Assembly (NCBI RefSeq): GCF_000192575.1
Contig: NZ_GL876931.1
Span: 246,176-310,175 of the forward strand
Direction of reading: 5' to 3'
Source of the DNA: Novosphingobium nitrogenifigens DSM 19370
Lineage (GTDB): Bacteria > Pseudomonadota > Alphaproteobacteria > Sphingomonadales > Sphingomonadaceae
DNA: 64,000 nucleotides
Below are positions 35,294 through 44,658 of the stretch, in pieces. The notes under the pieces are model-generated. The model was not told the origin of the DNA. It searched no databases and saw only the letters and a list, made by a program, of their open reading frames with translations. The translations under genes were made by a program, and so were the position numbers. The number at the start of each line of letters is the position of its first letter. The first letter of the stretch is position 1.

Positions 35294-36447
35294 AGATGCC
35301 CAAGCTGCCGGCGTTTGCCCTCCTCGCGCTCCCTCTCCCCCTGCTTCTGGCCGCTTGCGGGTCGCATGCCGACAAGCCCGTGGCCAAGGCCCCGGTCGAT
35401 CCCACGCTCGTCGTCGGGGCGCCCGATCTCGTCAAGCGGCTGCGGATCGCGACGATTGCCGAAGTCCCGGTCAGCGAGACGTTGCGTGTCGCCGGGCAGA
35501 TCGATTTCGACGAAAACCGCGTCGCGCGCATCGGGTCGGCGGTCACTGGCCGGGTTTCGGCCATGCATGCCAATGTCGGGCAATCGGTGCGGCAGGGCGA
35601 AGTCCTGGCGCAGATCACCAGTACCGATCTGACGACGCAGCAGCTTGCCTATGTCCGGGCCAAGTCGACGCACGATCTCGACAGCCGCAATCTCGACCGT
35701 GCCCGCACGCTCTATGCCGCTGATGTCATCAGCGCCGCCGAATTGCAGCGGCGCGAGACCGAATACCATGTCTCGGCCGCCGAAATGCGCGCAGCTGCCG
35801 ACCAGTTGCGCCTGCTCGGCCTGTCGGGTTCGGCCATGGGCAGTCTGGGCGCGCGCGGGGCCGTTCATTCGGCTTCGCAAGTCACCGCGACGATGAGCGG
35901 CGTGGTCGTCGAACGGCATCTCGCGCAAGGACAGGTGGTGCAGCCTTCGGACGCACTGTTCGTTGTCGCCGACTTGTCCAAGGTCTGGGCCATTGCCAAA
36001 GTGCCCGAACAGCAGGTCCGCTTTGTCCGGCAGGGCGAGACGGTGACGCTCGAAATCCCGGCGCTGGGCGATGAAAAGCGGACCGGCAAGCTGGTCTTCG
36101 TCGGACAGACGGTCGATCCCACGACCCGCACGGTCCTCATCCGCACTGAACTCGACAATGCGAACGGGATGCTCAAGCCTTCGATGCTGGCAACGATGCT
36201 GGTCGAAAGCGAGCCGCAACCGCGCCTTGTCGTGCCGTCTTCGGCCGTGGTGCGCGAAAGCAATGCCGATCACGTCTTCGTCGACGAAGGGCAGGGGCGC
36301 TTCCGCCTGCGCAAGGTGCAGCTTGCCGAAGATCGCGGCGGGCGACGGGTGGTCCTGTCGGGGCTGAAACCGGGCGAGCGGGTCGTGGTCGACGGGGCCT
36401 TTCACCTCAACACCGAGCGCAACCGGCAGGCGACGGAAACGCAATGA
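35290..36447 (+). CDS. RND efflux periplasmic adaptor protein (HlyD/CzcB-like lipoprotein)
   Basis: 385 aa. The N-terminus ends in LLLAACGSH, a lipoprotein signal, and the protein has the membrane-fusion-protein layout: lipoyl half-motif (VTGRVSAMHANVGQSVRQGEVLAQI), coiled-coil hairpin, second lipoyl half (SGVVVERHLAQGQVVQP) and beta-barrel/C-terminal domain. It bridges the inner-membrane pump and the outer channel and may pass metal ions. It overlaps both neighbours by 4 nt, giving coordinated translation. Confidence 0.92.
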   Translation: MKMPKLPAFALLALPLPLLLAACGSHADKPVAKAPVDPTLVVGAPDLVKRLRIATIAEVPVSETLRVAGQIDFDENRVARIGSAVTGRVSAMHANVGQSVRQGEVLAQITSTDLTTQQLAYVRAKSTHDLDSRNLDRARTLYAADVISAAELQRRETEYHVSAAEMRAAADQLRLLGLSGSAMGSLGARGAVHSASQVTATMSGVVVERHLAQGQVVQPSDALFVVADLSKVWAIAKVPEQQVRFVRQGETVTLEIPALGDEKRTGKLVFVGQTVDPTTRTVLIRTELDNANGMLKPSMLATMLVESEPQPRLVVPSSAVVRESNADHVFVDEGQGRFRLRKVQLAEDRGGRRVVLSGLKPGERVVVDGAFHLNTERNRQATETQ

Positions 36448-39400
36448 TCCAGAACTTCGTCCGCGCCGCGCTCAACCAGCGGCTGATCGTCGTCGTGGTC
36501 GCGCTGGTCCTGCTCGGCTTCGGCTTTCGCGCGGCCCAGCAATTGTCGGTCGATGCCTTTCCCGACGTGACCAATGTGCAAGTGCAGATAGCGACCGAAG
36601 CACAGGGGCGCAGTCCCGAAGAAGTCGAGCGCATGGCAACCGCGCCGATCGAGGTGGCGATGACCGGTCTTCCCGGTCTTGAGGAAATGCGCTCGCTCAA
36701 CAAGCCGGGGCTGTCGCTGATCACGCTGGTCTTTACCGAAAGCACGAACGTCTATTTCGCGCGTCAGCTGGTGATGGAACGGCTGGCCGAGCTTGGTCCC
36801 AAACTCTCGCCGGGGATCGCCCCGGTGCTGGGCCCGGTTTCGACCGGCCTTGGCGAAGTCTATCAATACACGCTCGACAAGACGGGCGACGATGGCCGCG
36901 AACTATCGGCAGATGAACTGACGCAGCGGCGGCTGGTGCAGGACTGGGTCGTGCGCCCGCTTTTGCGCTCGACGCCCGGCGTTGCGGAAATCAATTCGCA
37001 GGGTGGCTTCCCTCGCCAGTACCAGATCATGGTCGATCCCGACCGACTGCGCCACTATCAGGTCAGCGTCGCCGACGTGTTCCAGGCGGTATCACGCAAC
37101 AATGCCAATGCGGGCGGCGGGGTGCTGCCGCAATTTGCCGAACAGTACCTGATCCGCGGTGTCGGGCTTGTCCGCAACGAAGAGGATCTGCGCTCGATCG
37201 TCATCCGTGAAAACGCCAATCAGCCGATCTATCTGCGCGATGTTGCCGATGTGAAAGTCGGCGCGGGGGTGCGCGAGGGTGCGGTGATCCGCAACGGCAC
37301 CAGTGAAGCGGTCGGCGGCGTCGTCATGATGATGGCGGGCGGCAACGCGAAGCAGGTGGTCAGCCGGATCAAGGAGCGCGTCGCGGAAATCAACGGCAAG
37401 GGCATGTTGCCCGACGGCCTCAAGATCGTTCCCTATTACGACCGGTCCGAACTGGTCGATGCCGCGCTTCACACCGTGACCAAGGTGCTGATGGAAGGCG
37501 TCGTTCTGGTCGTCGTGATCCTGTTCCTGTTCCTGGGGGACATCCGCTCGTCGCTGATCGTTGTGGCGACTTTGATCCTGACGCCGCTCCTGACCTTCAT
37601 GTGCATGAACTGGCTCGGCATTTCGGCCAATCTCATGTCGCTGGGCGGACTTGCCATTGCCATCGGCCTGATGGTCGACGGTTCGGTCGTGGTGGTCGAG
37701 AACGCCTTTGCCCAGTTGGGTGACGCGGCCGGGAGCGGGGAAAGCAAGGCGCGGATCATCCTGCGCGCGGTGATCGAGGTGGCAACGCCGGTCATTTTCG
37801 GCGTCGGCATCATCGTGCTCGTGTTCCTGCCGCTGATGACGCTCGAAGGCATGGAGGGCAAGATGTTCGCCCCGCTTGCCTATACCATCGCCATCGCGCT
37901 CACCATTTCGCTGATCCTGTCGCTGACGCTGACGCCGGTCCTGTCGACGTACCTGCTCAAGGCGCCGGCGCATGGCGGGGATCACGACACCCGCCTGATC
38001 GCCTGGCTCAAGGCGCGCTATCAGCGGATGCTCGACTGGGCACTGGCGAACGAGCGCAAGACGGTGGGCATCGCGCTTGCCGGGGCGGCAGTGACGCTGG
38101 CGCTGTTCCCGTTCCTGGGGACGGCGTTCATTCCCGAAATGAAGGAAGGCTCGCTCGTCCCGGGTATCAATCGCGTGCCCAATATTGCGCTCGATGAATC
38201 GATCCGCATCGAAATGGAAGCCATGCGGCTGGTCATGCAAGTGCCCGGCGTCAAGTCGGCGGTTTCGGGCGTGGGACGCGGGGAAAGCCCCGCCGATCCG
38301 CAAGGGCCCAATGAATCGACCCCGATCGTGTCGCTCAAGCCGCGCGAGGAATGGCCCAAGGGCTGGAACCAGGACGACATCGCCGACGCCATGCGCGAAA
38401 AGCTGAAAGTCATTCCCGGCATCCAGATCGTGATGGCCCAGCCGATTTCCGACCGCGTCGATGAAATGGTGACCGGGGTGCGTTCGGACATCGCGGTCAA
38501 GGTGTTCGGTGACGATCTCGACCAGTTGAAGACGACCGCCGAAGCGATTGCCCGCGTCGGCCGGTCGATGCAGGGGGCCGAGGACATCCGCATCGAGAAG
38601 ATTTCGGGACAGCAATACCTGTCGATCGACATCGACCGCGCCGCTGTCGCGCGCTTCGGGCTCAATGTTGCCGACGTCAACGATCTCATCGAGACGGCAG
38701 TGGGCGGAAAGGCCGCGACCGAAATTTTCGAAGGCGAGCGCCGCTTTCCCGCCGTCGTCCGCCTGCCCGCGGACAAGCGCGCCAATGTGCAGGCGATCGC
38801 CGACCTGCTGGTGCCCACGCCCGGTGGCGCGGCGGTGCGGCTGGCCGACATCGCCCATATCTCGGTGGTCGACGGCCCGGCCCAGATCAGCCGTGAAATG
38901 GGCAAGCGCCGCATTGTCGTCGGCATGAACGTCAAAGGCCGCGATCTGGGCGGTTTCGTCGCGGAATTGCAGAAGAAAGTGGATCAGGAAATCAAGCTGC
39001 CCGACGGTTATTACCTTGAATGGGGTGGGCAGTTCCAGAACATGCAGCGGGCGATGGGGCATCTCATGATCATCGTGCCGATCACCATTGCCGCGATTTT
39101 TTTCCTGCTGTTCGTGCTGTTCAATTCGCTGCGGCTGGCTTCGCTCATCATTACGGTCCTTCCTTTCGCGTCGATCGGGGGGATCATCGGGCTCTTCGTT
39201 TCGGGCGAATACCTGTCGGTGCCTGCCTCGGTCGGGTTCATCGCGCTGTGGGGGATCGCGGTGCTCAACGGCGTCGTGCTGGTCAGTTATATCCGCAAGC
39301 TGCGCGAGGAAGGCCGCGAGGCCCGCGAAGCGGCGCGGCTGGGCGCGATGATGCGGTTTCGTCCGGTGATGATGACGGCAACCGTCGCCCTGCTCGGGCT

Positions 39401-39554
39401 GGTGCCGTTCCTGTTTTCGACCGGGCCGGGATCGGAAGTGCAGCGGCCGCTGGCCATCGTGGTCATCGGGGGGATCATCACCTCGACCGCGCTGACGCTG
39501 CTGGTCCTGCCGACGATCTACCGCTTTTTCGACAGTGAACCGCTGGAAGCATAA
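36444..39554 (+). CDS. Heavy-metal RND efflux pump (CzcA/CusA family)
   Basis: 1036 aa, full length for heavy-metal RND permeases. N-terminal TM1 (LIVVVVALVLLGFGF), a large periplasmic loop, TM2-6 with the proton-relay motif AIAIGLMVDGSVVVVENA, a second loop and TM7-12. The TM4 motif has the aspartate but reads AxGxxxDGS, in between the classical DFG...DGA of CzcA and the AxGxxxDAA of CusA, so I would not assign zinc/cobalt/nickel versus copper/silver. The start overlaps the adaptor stop and its stop overlaps the next start. Confidence 0.92.
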   Translation: MIQNFVRAALNQRLIVVVVALVLLGFGFRAAQQLSVDAFPDVTNVQVQIATEAQGRSPEEVERMATAPIEVAMTGLPGLEEMRSLNKPGLSLITLVFTESTNVYFARQLVMERLAELGPKLSPGIAPVLGPVSTGLGEVYQYTLDKTGDDGRELSADELTQRRLVQDWVVRPLLRSTPGVAEINSQGGFPRQYQIMVDPDRLRHYQVSVADVFQAVSRNNANAGGGVLPQFAEQYLIRGVGLVRNEEDLRSIVIRENANQPIYLRDVADVKVGAGVREGAVIRNGTSEAVGGVVMMMAGGNAKQVVSRIKERVAEINGKGMLPDGLKIVPYYDRSELVDAALHTVTKVLMEGVVLVVVILFLFLGDIRSSLIVVATLILTPLLTFMCMNWLGISANLMSLGGLAIAIGLMVDGSVVVVENAFAQLGDAAGSGESKARIILRAVIEVATPVIFGVGIIVLVFLPLMTLEGMEGKMFAPLAYTIAIALTISLILSLTLTPVLSTYLLKAPAHGGDHDTRLIAWLKARYQRMLDWALANERKTVGIALAGAAVTLALFPFLGTAFIPEMKEGSLVPGINRVPNIALDESIRIEMEAMRLVMQVPGVKSAVSGVGRGESPADPQGPNESTPIVSLKPREEWPKGWNQDDIADAMREKLKVIPGIQIVMAQPISDRVDEMVTGVRSDIAVKVFGDDLDQLKTTAEAIARVGRSMQGAEDIRIEKISGQQYLSIDIDRAAVARFGLNVADVNDLIETAVGGKAATEIFEGERRFPAVVRLPADKRANVQAIADLLVPTPGGAAVRLADIAHISVVDGPAQISREMGKRRIVVGMNVKGRDLGGFVAELQKKVDQEIKLPDGYYLEWGGQFQNMQRAMGHLMIIVPITIAAIFFLLFVLFNSLRLASLIITVLPFASIGGIIGLFVSGEYLSVPASVGFIALWGIAVLNGVVLVSYIRKLREEGREAREAARLGAMMRFRPVMMTATVALLGLVPFLFSTGPGSEVQRPLAIVVIGGIITSTALTLLVLPTIYRFFDSEPLEA

Positions 39555-39910
39555 TGGGGGAAGGGATGACCACGACGGACGCGATGATCGAGATCAGGGC
39601 CGTGATCCGGCCCGCACGGCTCGATCCCTTGCGCGCGGCCTTGCGCCAGATTCCGGAATTTCCGGGGATGAGCGTGATCAAGATCGACGGATGCAGCGCG
39701 CTCTGGGTCGAACAGAGCGAGCCGGGCGGGATCAAGCGTGACCTGCTCGACTATACGCCCAAGGCGATGGTCACGATCGTCGCGCCTGAAAGCGCGGTCG
39801 AAGTCCTGATCGCGACGATCCACCGCATCGCCCACACCGGGCGCATGGGCGACGGTCTGATCTGGACCTGCCGCGTGGAAAACTTCATCCGGATCACGAC
39901 GCCGGCCTAG
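39554..39910 (+). CDS. PII-like signal protein associated with the RND pump
   Basis: 118 aa. It reads as a single PII/CutA-like ferredoxin-type domain (EIRAVIRPARLDPLRAALRQI, then a VTIVAPESAVEVLIATI and HTGRMGDGLIWT segment resembling the GDGKIFV loop). Such PII-like proteins have been described as a group linked to heavy-metal RND operons. The TAATG overlap with the pump gene supports co-function, perhaps as a metal or nucleotide sensor modulating efflux. The T-loop tyrosine of classical GlnB is not seen. The stop codon overlaps that of the convergent HD gene through a CTAG. Confidence 0.8.
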   Translation: MGEGMTTTDAMIEIRAVIRPARLDPLRAALRQIPEFPGMSVIKIDGCSALWVEQSEPGGIKRDLLDYTPKAMVTIVAPESAVEVLIATIHRIAHTGRMGDGLIWTCRVENFIRITTPA

Positions 39911-40461
39911 TTTTCGGATTTCATTGCTCCGACGATGCGGTCGCGATGGTCGGCAAGGCCGGGGCAGGGCCAGTCAGGGCGCTTGGCTTCGTCGTCATAG
40001 CGGCGCAGGCGGATCGCTTCGGCAAACCAGCGGCCGGCGGCAAAGGCTTCGCATTCGCTGGCGTTCATCGGGCCGCCTTGCAGCGCGAGGCTGATCTGCG
40101 AGGCGCGTGACAGGCTCTGGGGATAGCCGGGCTCGGTTGCGCAGAGATAGCGTTTGGCATCGACGTGCAGGCGCACCGGTTCGGTCACGGCGGGACCGAA
40201 CCAGCGGGCAAGCCACGTCGCGCCGAGTTCTTCGTGCCGGGCGTCGATGCCCAGCGTTTCGGCGGCATTGCCCGTGTCGTCGATGAATTGCCCGATGTCG
40301 TGCAGGAGCGCGGCGACGATCATGGTGTCGGTTTCGCCCGCCTCCATCGCCAGGTGCCCGCATTGCAGGACATGCTCGATCTGGGTTACGTCCTCGCCAT
40401 AGCGGGACGACCCGAACGTTTCGATCAGGTGCCGGATCTGGGTGAAACGAGGGTCTTCCAC
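39907..40461 (-). CDS. PhnZ/TmpB-like HD-domain oxygenase (phosphonate-degradation type)
   Basis: 184 aa from GTG 40461 (AGGAGAG upstream). It has HD-superfamily metal ligands: IEHVLQCGHLA, ALLHDIGQF (His54-Asp55), RHEELGATWL (His76) and RLHVDAKRYL (His99), plus an acidic segment near 156. The His30-His54/Asp55-His76-His99 spacing and the upstream YGE motif resemble the mixed-valence di-iron oxygenase PhnZ, which cleaves the C-P bond of 1-hydroxy-2-aminoethylphosphonate. No phosphonate operon is next to it; the only PhyH-type partner candidate is at 15271. It is antisense between PII-like and CopA genes. Confidence 0.75.
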   Translation of the reverse strand: MEDPRFTQIRHLIETFGSSRYGEDVTQIEHVLQCGHLAMEAGETDTMIVAALLHDIGQFIDDTGNAAETLGIDARHEELGATWLARWFGPAVTEPVRLHVDAKRYLCATEPGYPQSLSRASQISLALQGGPMNASECEAFAAGRWFAEAIRLRRYDDEAKRPDWPCPGLADHRDRIVGAMKSEN

Positions 40462-40608
40462 GGGGCTCTCCTGTCGATCGGGGGTGCCTGTTTCTTCGGC
40501 TTCGACTGTGACCGGCTGACGACAGCCTCGATCCGGTTCATCATGCATTCGGTTGGCGCCGGGCAAAGAGGTGTGTCAGGTGCATTCGAAAAGGGGCATG
40601 ACGGGGAA

Positions 40609-42270
40609 ATGATGAGGGGCGATCGCCGATCGGTCTTGCGGGCCGCCGGACTTGTCGCGGGGGCGGGGCTCCTTGCGCGGGGCGCGGTGGCAGCCGAGCC
40701 CGGCCACGAGCCGTCGGTGCTCTCGGGCGAGGCGATGACGCTCACCATCGGGCGCGGCCATGTCGTCATCGACGGGCGGACAGCGCGGGCGGTGACGATC
40801 AACGGCGGTGTGCCGGGGCCGATCCTGCGCTGGCGCGAAGGGCAGACGGTGCGCCTGACGGTTGTCAACGAACTGGACGAGGAAACCTCGCTGCACTGGC
40901 ACGGGATCCTGTTGCCGTTCCAGATGGACGGGGTTCCGGGGGTATCCTTTCCGGGGATCGCGCCGCGCTCGCGCTTCACCTATGAATTCCGCGTGGGGCA
41001 GGCGGGGACGTACTGGTACCACAGCCATTCCGGGTTGCAGGAAGTTGCCGGGTGCTATGGCGCGATCGTGATCGATCCGGCGGAGGCGAGCCCGCCGATG
41101 CGCGAGCATGTCGTCGTCCTGTCGGACCACAGCTTCGTCAATCCGGCACACATCCTGCGCGCGTTGAAAGTCGATCCGGGCTATTACAATCGCCAGCCCC
41201 AGACGCTGGCCGATCTTGTTGCCGGACGCGGGCAGGGGCTGGGGGATCGTCTGCGCTGGGCCCATATGCGGATGGACCCGACCGACATTGCCGACGTGAC
41301 CGGCGCAGTGTTGCGCTATCTCGTCAATGGCAAGGGCGCAAAGCAGGGTTGGAGCGGTGACGTCGTCCCCGATGAGCCGGTGCGACTGCGGTTCGTCAAT
41401 GCGGCGGGGATGTCGTTTTTCAACGTGCGCATTCCCGATCTGCCGATGACGGTGGTGGCCGCCGACGGACAGGACGTGCGCCCGGTGACGGTCGGGGAGT
41501 TCCAGATCGGGCCGGGCGAGACTTATGACGCGATCGTCACGCCGACCGGCCCCAGAGCCTGGCCGATCGTTGCGGAAAGCATGGACCGGTCGGGTATGGC
41601 GCTGGGCTGGCTGGCGCCTTTGTCAAACGTGGCGTCGGCTCCCCCGCTTCCGGTGCCCCCTTTGCGTGAACGGCCGCTGCTGACGATGAAGGACATGGGC
41701 ATGGATATGCCGGGCATGGACATGAAAGGCATGAAGATGCGTGACCATGCCAATGCGCCCCAGGTGAAAATGGGGCCGGGGGTGGAAATGATAAACCCCA
41801 TGCCGATGGACCGGACCGGCGATCCGGGAATCGGGCTCGACGGGGTCGGGCATCGGGTGCTGACCTATCGCGATCTTGTCTCGCGCGTGCCCAATCCCGA
41901 TTTGCGCGCGCCGGAACGCACGATCGAGGTCCACCTGACCGGAGCCATGGACCGCTACATGTGGTCGATGGATGGCATGACCATGAGCGAGGCGCACGAG
42001 CCGATCTCCTTGCGCACCGGAGAACGCGTGCGGGTCACGTTGATCAACGACACGATGATGGCCCATCCCATCCATTTGCACGGACATCTGTTCGAACTGG
42101 TCACAGGCCATGGCGACCATTCGCCGCGCAAGCATACGGTGACGGTGCTTCCCGGCGGCAAAGTCAGCTTCGACACGACCGCACAGCCGGGCGACTGGGT
42201 CTTTCACTGTCATCTCTTCCTGCACATGGCGATGGGCATGATGCGGGTCGTGAAAGTGCGCCCGGCATGA
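40609..42270 (+). CDS. copA: Copper-resistance multicopper oxidase CopA
   Basis: About 553 aa from ATG 40609 (or 40612). RRSVLRAAGLVAG is a twin-arginine signal. Copper ligands are visible: HWHG, YHSH in the first cupredoxin domain, and HPIHLHGH plus HCHLFLHMAMGMM in the last. A methionine-rich stretch (MKDMGMDMPGMDMKGMKM) near residue 360 is the Cu(I)-binding element of CopA. It oxidises Cu(I) in the periplasm. The stop overlaps copB (ATGA); the divergent HD gene start is 150 nt upstream. Confidence 0.93.
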   Translation: MMRGDRRSVLRAAGLVAGAGLLARGAVAAEPGHEPSVLSGEAMTLTIGRGHVVIDGRTARAVTINGGVPGPILRWREGQTVRLTVVNELDEETSLHWHGILLPFQMDGVPGVSFPGIAPRSRFTYEFRVGQAGTYWYHSHSGLQEVAGCYGAIVIDPAEASPPMREHVVVLSDHSFVNPAHILRALKVDPGYYNRQPQTLADLVAGRGQGLGDRLRWAHMRMDPTDIADVTGAVLRYLVNGKGAKQGWSGDVVPDEPVRLRFVNAAGMSFFNVRIPDLPMTVVAADGQDVRPVTVGEFQIGPGETYDAIVTPTGPRAWPIVAESMDRSGMALGWLAPLSNVASAPPLPVPPLRERPLLTMKDMGMDMPGMDMKGMKMRDHANAPQVKMGPGVEMINPMPMDRTGDPGIGLDGVGHRVLTYRDLVSRVPNPDLRAPERTIEVHLTGAMDRYMWSMDGMTMSEAHEPISLRTGERVRVTLINDTMMAHPIHLHGHLFELVTGHGDHSPRKHTVTVLPGGKVSFDTTAQPGDWVFHCHLFLHMAMGMMRVVKVRPA

Positions 42271-43223
42271 TCCGCGTTGCATCCGCGACCGCCTGTGCCG
42301 TCCTTGCCCTTGCTTGCGCGCCGCAGATTGCCGTGGCGCAGGACGAGCATGCGATGCATCACGGCATGGTGATGGACCCGGCTCCCGCCGCGCCGCCTGC
42401 TGGGCCGCCTCCTGCCGAAAACGCGTCCGCACCCGACGGGACCGGCGATGCCGGGACCGGGACTGGTGCCGGGACCGATCAGGCGCCCGGCACAGCGCCG
42501 CCTCCGGCTCCTGTGCATGATCGCGCTGCCGACCGGTTCTGGGGCGCCGATGCGATGGCCCATGCGGAGATGACAATGATGGGCGGGCATTCCGCGCCGC
42601 GGTATTCCGCCGTGCGGATCGACCTTGCCGAAATCGCGCTGTCGCCTCAGGGGGACGGCTATCGCTGGGAAGGCGAGGCCTGGACCGGCGACGTTGATCG
42701 CCTGCTTTTGCGCACGCGGGGCGAGGGACAGACCGGTGGACGGCTCGAACAGGGAGAGATCGAGGCGGGCTGGTCCCATGCACTGGGGCCGTGGTGGAAT
42801 CTTCAGGCCGGGGTGAAGCAGGACATTCGCCCGACCCCGGCGCGCACCCATGCCATGATCGGGTTCGAGGGGCTCGCGCCCTATCGCTTCGATGTACAGG
42901 CTCTGGCCTATCTGTCGGACAAGGGGCAATTCACTGCCCGCTTCGAAGGTTCGCTGGACCAGAGGATCACGCGTCGGCTGGTCCTGCAACCGCGTGCGGA
43001 ACTGAATTTCGCCGGGTCCGACATGCCTGCCGAACGAATCGGGGCGGGGCTCTGGCGCGCGGAAATGGGCTTGCGCCTGCGTTACGAGATCGACCGCCGC
43101 TTTGCGCCCTATGTCGGTTATTCATGGGACTGGGCGACCGGGCGGACGGCCGATTATCGCCGGGCCGACGGTGACCGCGTGGCGAACCGCGCGGTCGTGA
43201 TCGGGGTCAGGGGCTGGTTCTGA
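42267..43223 (+). CDS. copB: Copper resistance protein B (outer membrane)
   Basis: 318 aa. Signal peptide ends near PQIAVA, then a short DEHAMHHGM metal-binding patch and a Pro/Ala/Gly/Thr-rich linker of about 60 residues instead of the long methionine repeats of Pseudomonas CopB. The remaining barrel (PRYSAVRIDLAEIALSPQG, GWSHALGPWWNLQAGVKQDIR, RYEIDRRFAPYVGYSWDWATG) is the CopB beta-barrel. Translationally coupled to copA. Probably binds copper and limits entry at the outer membrane. Confidence 0.92.
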   Translation: MIRVASATACAVLALACAPQIAVAQDEHAMHHGMVMDPAPAAPPAGPPPAENASAPDGTGDAGTGTGAGTDQAPGTAPPPAPVHDRAADRFWGADAMAHAEMTMMGGHSAPRYSAVRIDLAEIALSPQGDGYRWEGEAWTGDVDRLLLRTRGEGQTGGRLEQGEIEAGWSHALGPWWNLQAGVKQDIRPTPARTHAMIGFEGLAPYRFDVQALAYLSDKGQFTARFEGSLDQRITRRLVLQPRAELNFAGSDMPAERIGAGLWRAEMGLRLRYEIDRRFAPYVGYSWDWATGRTADYRRADGDRVANRAVVIGVRGWF

Positions 43224-43229
43224 AACAGA

Positions 43230-44603
43230 TCAGCGCGGGATCAGTTTCATCGCGTCGACGGTGAACTTGAAACCGAAAACCAGCGCATCGGGGACGTTCG
43301 TCGCGCGGAAGGGGACGCCCGACTGGTCGGGGTGGACGATGTACTGCACATTGGGAGACAGCCGCAGCGCGTCGCCCAGTTGCAGGCCATAGGCCAGTTC
43401 CATCATGATCTCGTCGCGGTGGACCCGGCCGGTGCCGCCCCCGGCGATCTGTCCCGCGCTCATCCGCGAAACGGCCAGATCGCTGAAATGCTGATCGTTG
43501 ATCATGAAGCCGAGCGTGTCGCGGTCGCGCCCGTGGAACGTGCCGGTCTGGACCAGACCCAGTTCGAAATAATGGCTTTCCTCCACGCGTCCCGACACAT
43601 TGGCCATGGCGACGCCGAAAAGGGTGAGGCCGCGATCGCTTTTGGGATCGGGACGCGTCAGCATCTGGTCGAACCGCACATAGAGCCCCGCGCGTCCCTT
43701 GTGCGTGGCAGGTGCCGACCCGGTCAGCAGCGCGATCCCACCGGCCGCATCGCTGATCGGGTCGGCATAAGTGCCCCGGTCGACCCAGCCACCAAGGATG
43801 TAATGGCGCGGCAGGCGGTCGGTCTTGGCATCCGATCCGTATCCGACTTCGAAGGGGACGATGAAACCGGTCCCACCCTTGAAGCTCAGGCTGAAACCGT
43901 CGTCGGTCGCCCGCTTGCGGTTGGGATTGACTTCATAGATCCCGGCATGGGCGAACCAGTGCCGGTCGAATTGGACGCGCGCCTTGGCCATCCAGCTCGA
44001 CGCCGGGAAATAGGTGAAATTGCTGTCCTTGAACACCAGGGTCGGATTGCCGCAGGCCGAATTCGACTGGAAATTGCAATAGAGCGGTGAAGTCAGGAAA
44101 TGGATGTTCGCCTGGCTCTTGCCCGCCTCGATCGTCAGGTGGTCGTTGAGGAACGACTGTTCCCAGGTCAGGATCGCGAGGTGGGTGTTCTGCGTGCCCC
44201 AGATTTCCTGCACCGACGTGTTGTTGCCCAATGCAGTCTGGGCCAGATTGTCGCCATGGCGATTGGTGACCGCGAAATGCAGTCCGGCGCCGTGAATGCC
44301 CGCCAGCTTGCCCATGTCGAGATCGACGCCCATGTAGACCTGGCCCGCATAGGCCGCGTCCTGCCGGTCTCCGCCGACCGGATTGGCCGCCGCTTCGCCG
44401 GTGTAGTTGAGCGCGAGGCGAATACCCCGGTCGATCAGGGGTTGCCACGGATCGGCGTGCTTCTGGTTGCCCAGTACCTGCGGCACGATCGTGGTTGCTT
44501 CGGGCGATTGCGGCGCCGGATTGGCGGTATCGGCCCATGCTGCGGGCGCAAGGGTGCCCAAGCCCGCAGCGACGAGCGCCGCGAACGCTTTCCTCCCAGC
44601 CAT
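43230..44603 (-). CDS. OprB-family carbohydrate porin
   Basis: 457 aa. Signal peptide (MAGRKAFAALVAAGLGTLAPAAWA) followed by an OprB-type barrel (GIRLALNYTGEAAANPVGG, AYAGQVYMGVDLDMGKL, FLNDHLTIEAGKSQANIHF, PFEVGYG, LYVRFDQMLTRPDP). Likely forms a sugar-permeable outer-membrane pore. It lies 55 nt downstream of fruA on the same strand, so it is probably co-transcribed as the fructose porin of the fru operon. Confidence 0.88.
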   Translation of the reverse strand: MAGRKAFAALVAAGLGTLAPAAWADTANPAPQSPEATTIVPQVLGNQKHADPWQPLIDRGIRLALNYTGEAAANPVGGDRQDAAYAGQVYMGVDLDMGKLAGIHGAGLHFAVTNRHGDNLAQTALGNNTSVQEIWGTQNTHLAILTWEQSFLNDHLTIEAGKSQANIHFLTSPLYCNFQSNSACGNPTLVFKDSNFTYFPASSWMAKARVQFDRHWFAHAGIYEVNPNRKRATDDGFSLSFKGGTGFIVPFEVGYGSDAKTDRLPRHYILGGWVDRGTYADPISDAAGGIALLTGSAPATHKGRAGLYVRFDQMLTRPDPKSDRGLTLFGVAMANVSGRVEESHYFELGLVQTGTFHGRDRDTLGFMINDQHFSDLAVSRMSAGQIAGGGTGRVHRDEIMMELAYGLQLGDALRLSPNVQYIVHPDQSGVPFRATNVPDALVFGFKFTVDAMKLIPR

Positions 44604-44658
44604 GTCGGATGATCCTCTGTTTCTTGTTGTCTTGTGTCTTGTGGTCAGGTGTGTTTTG

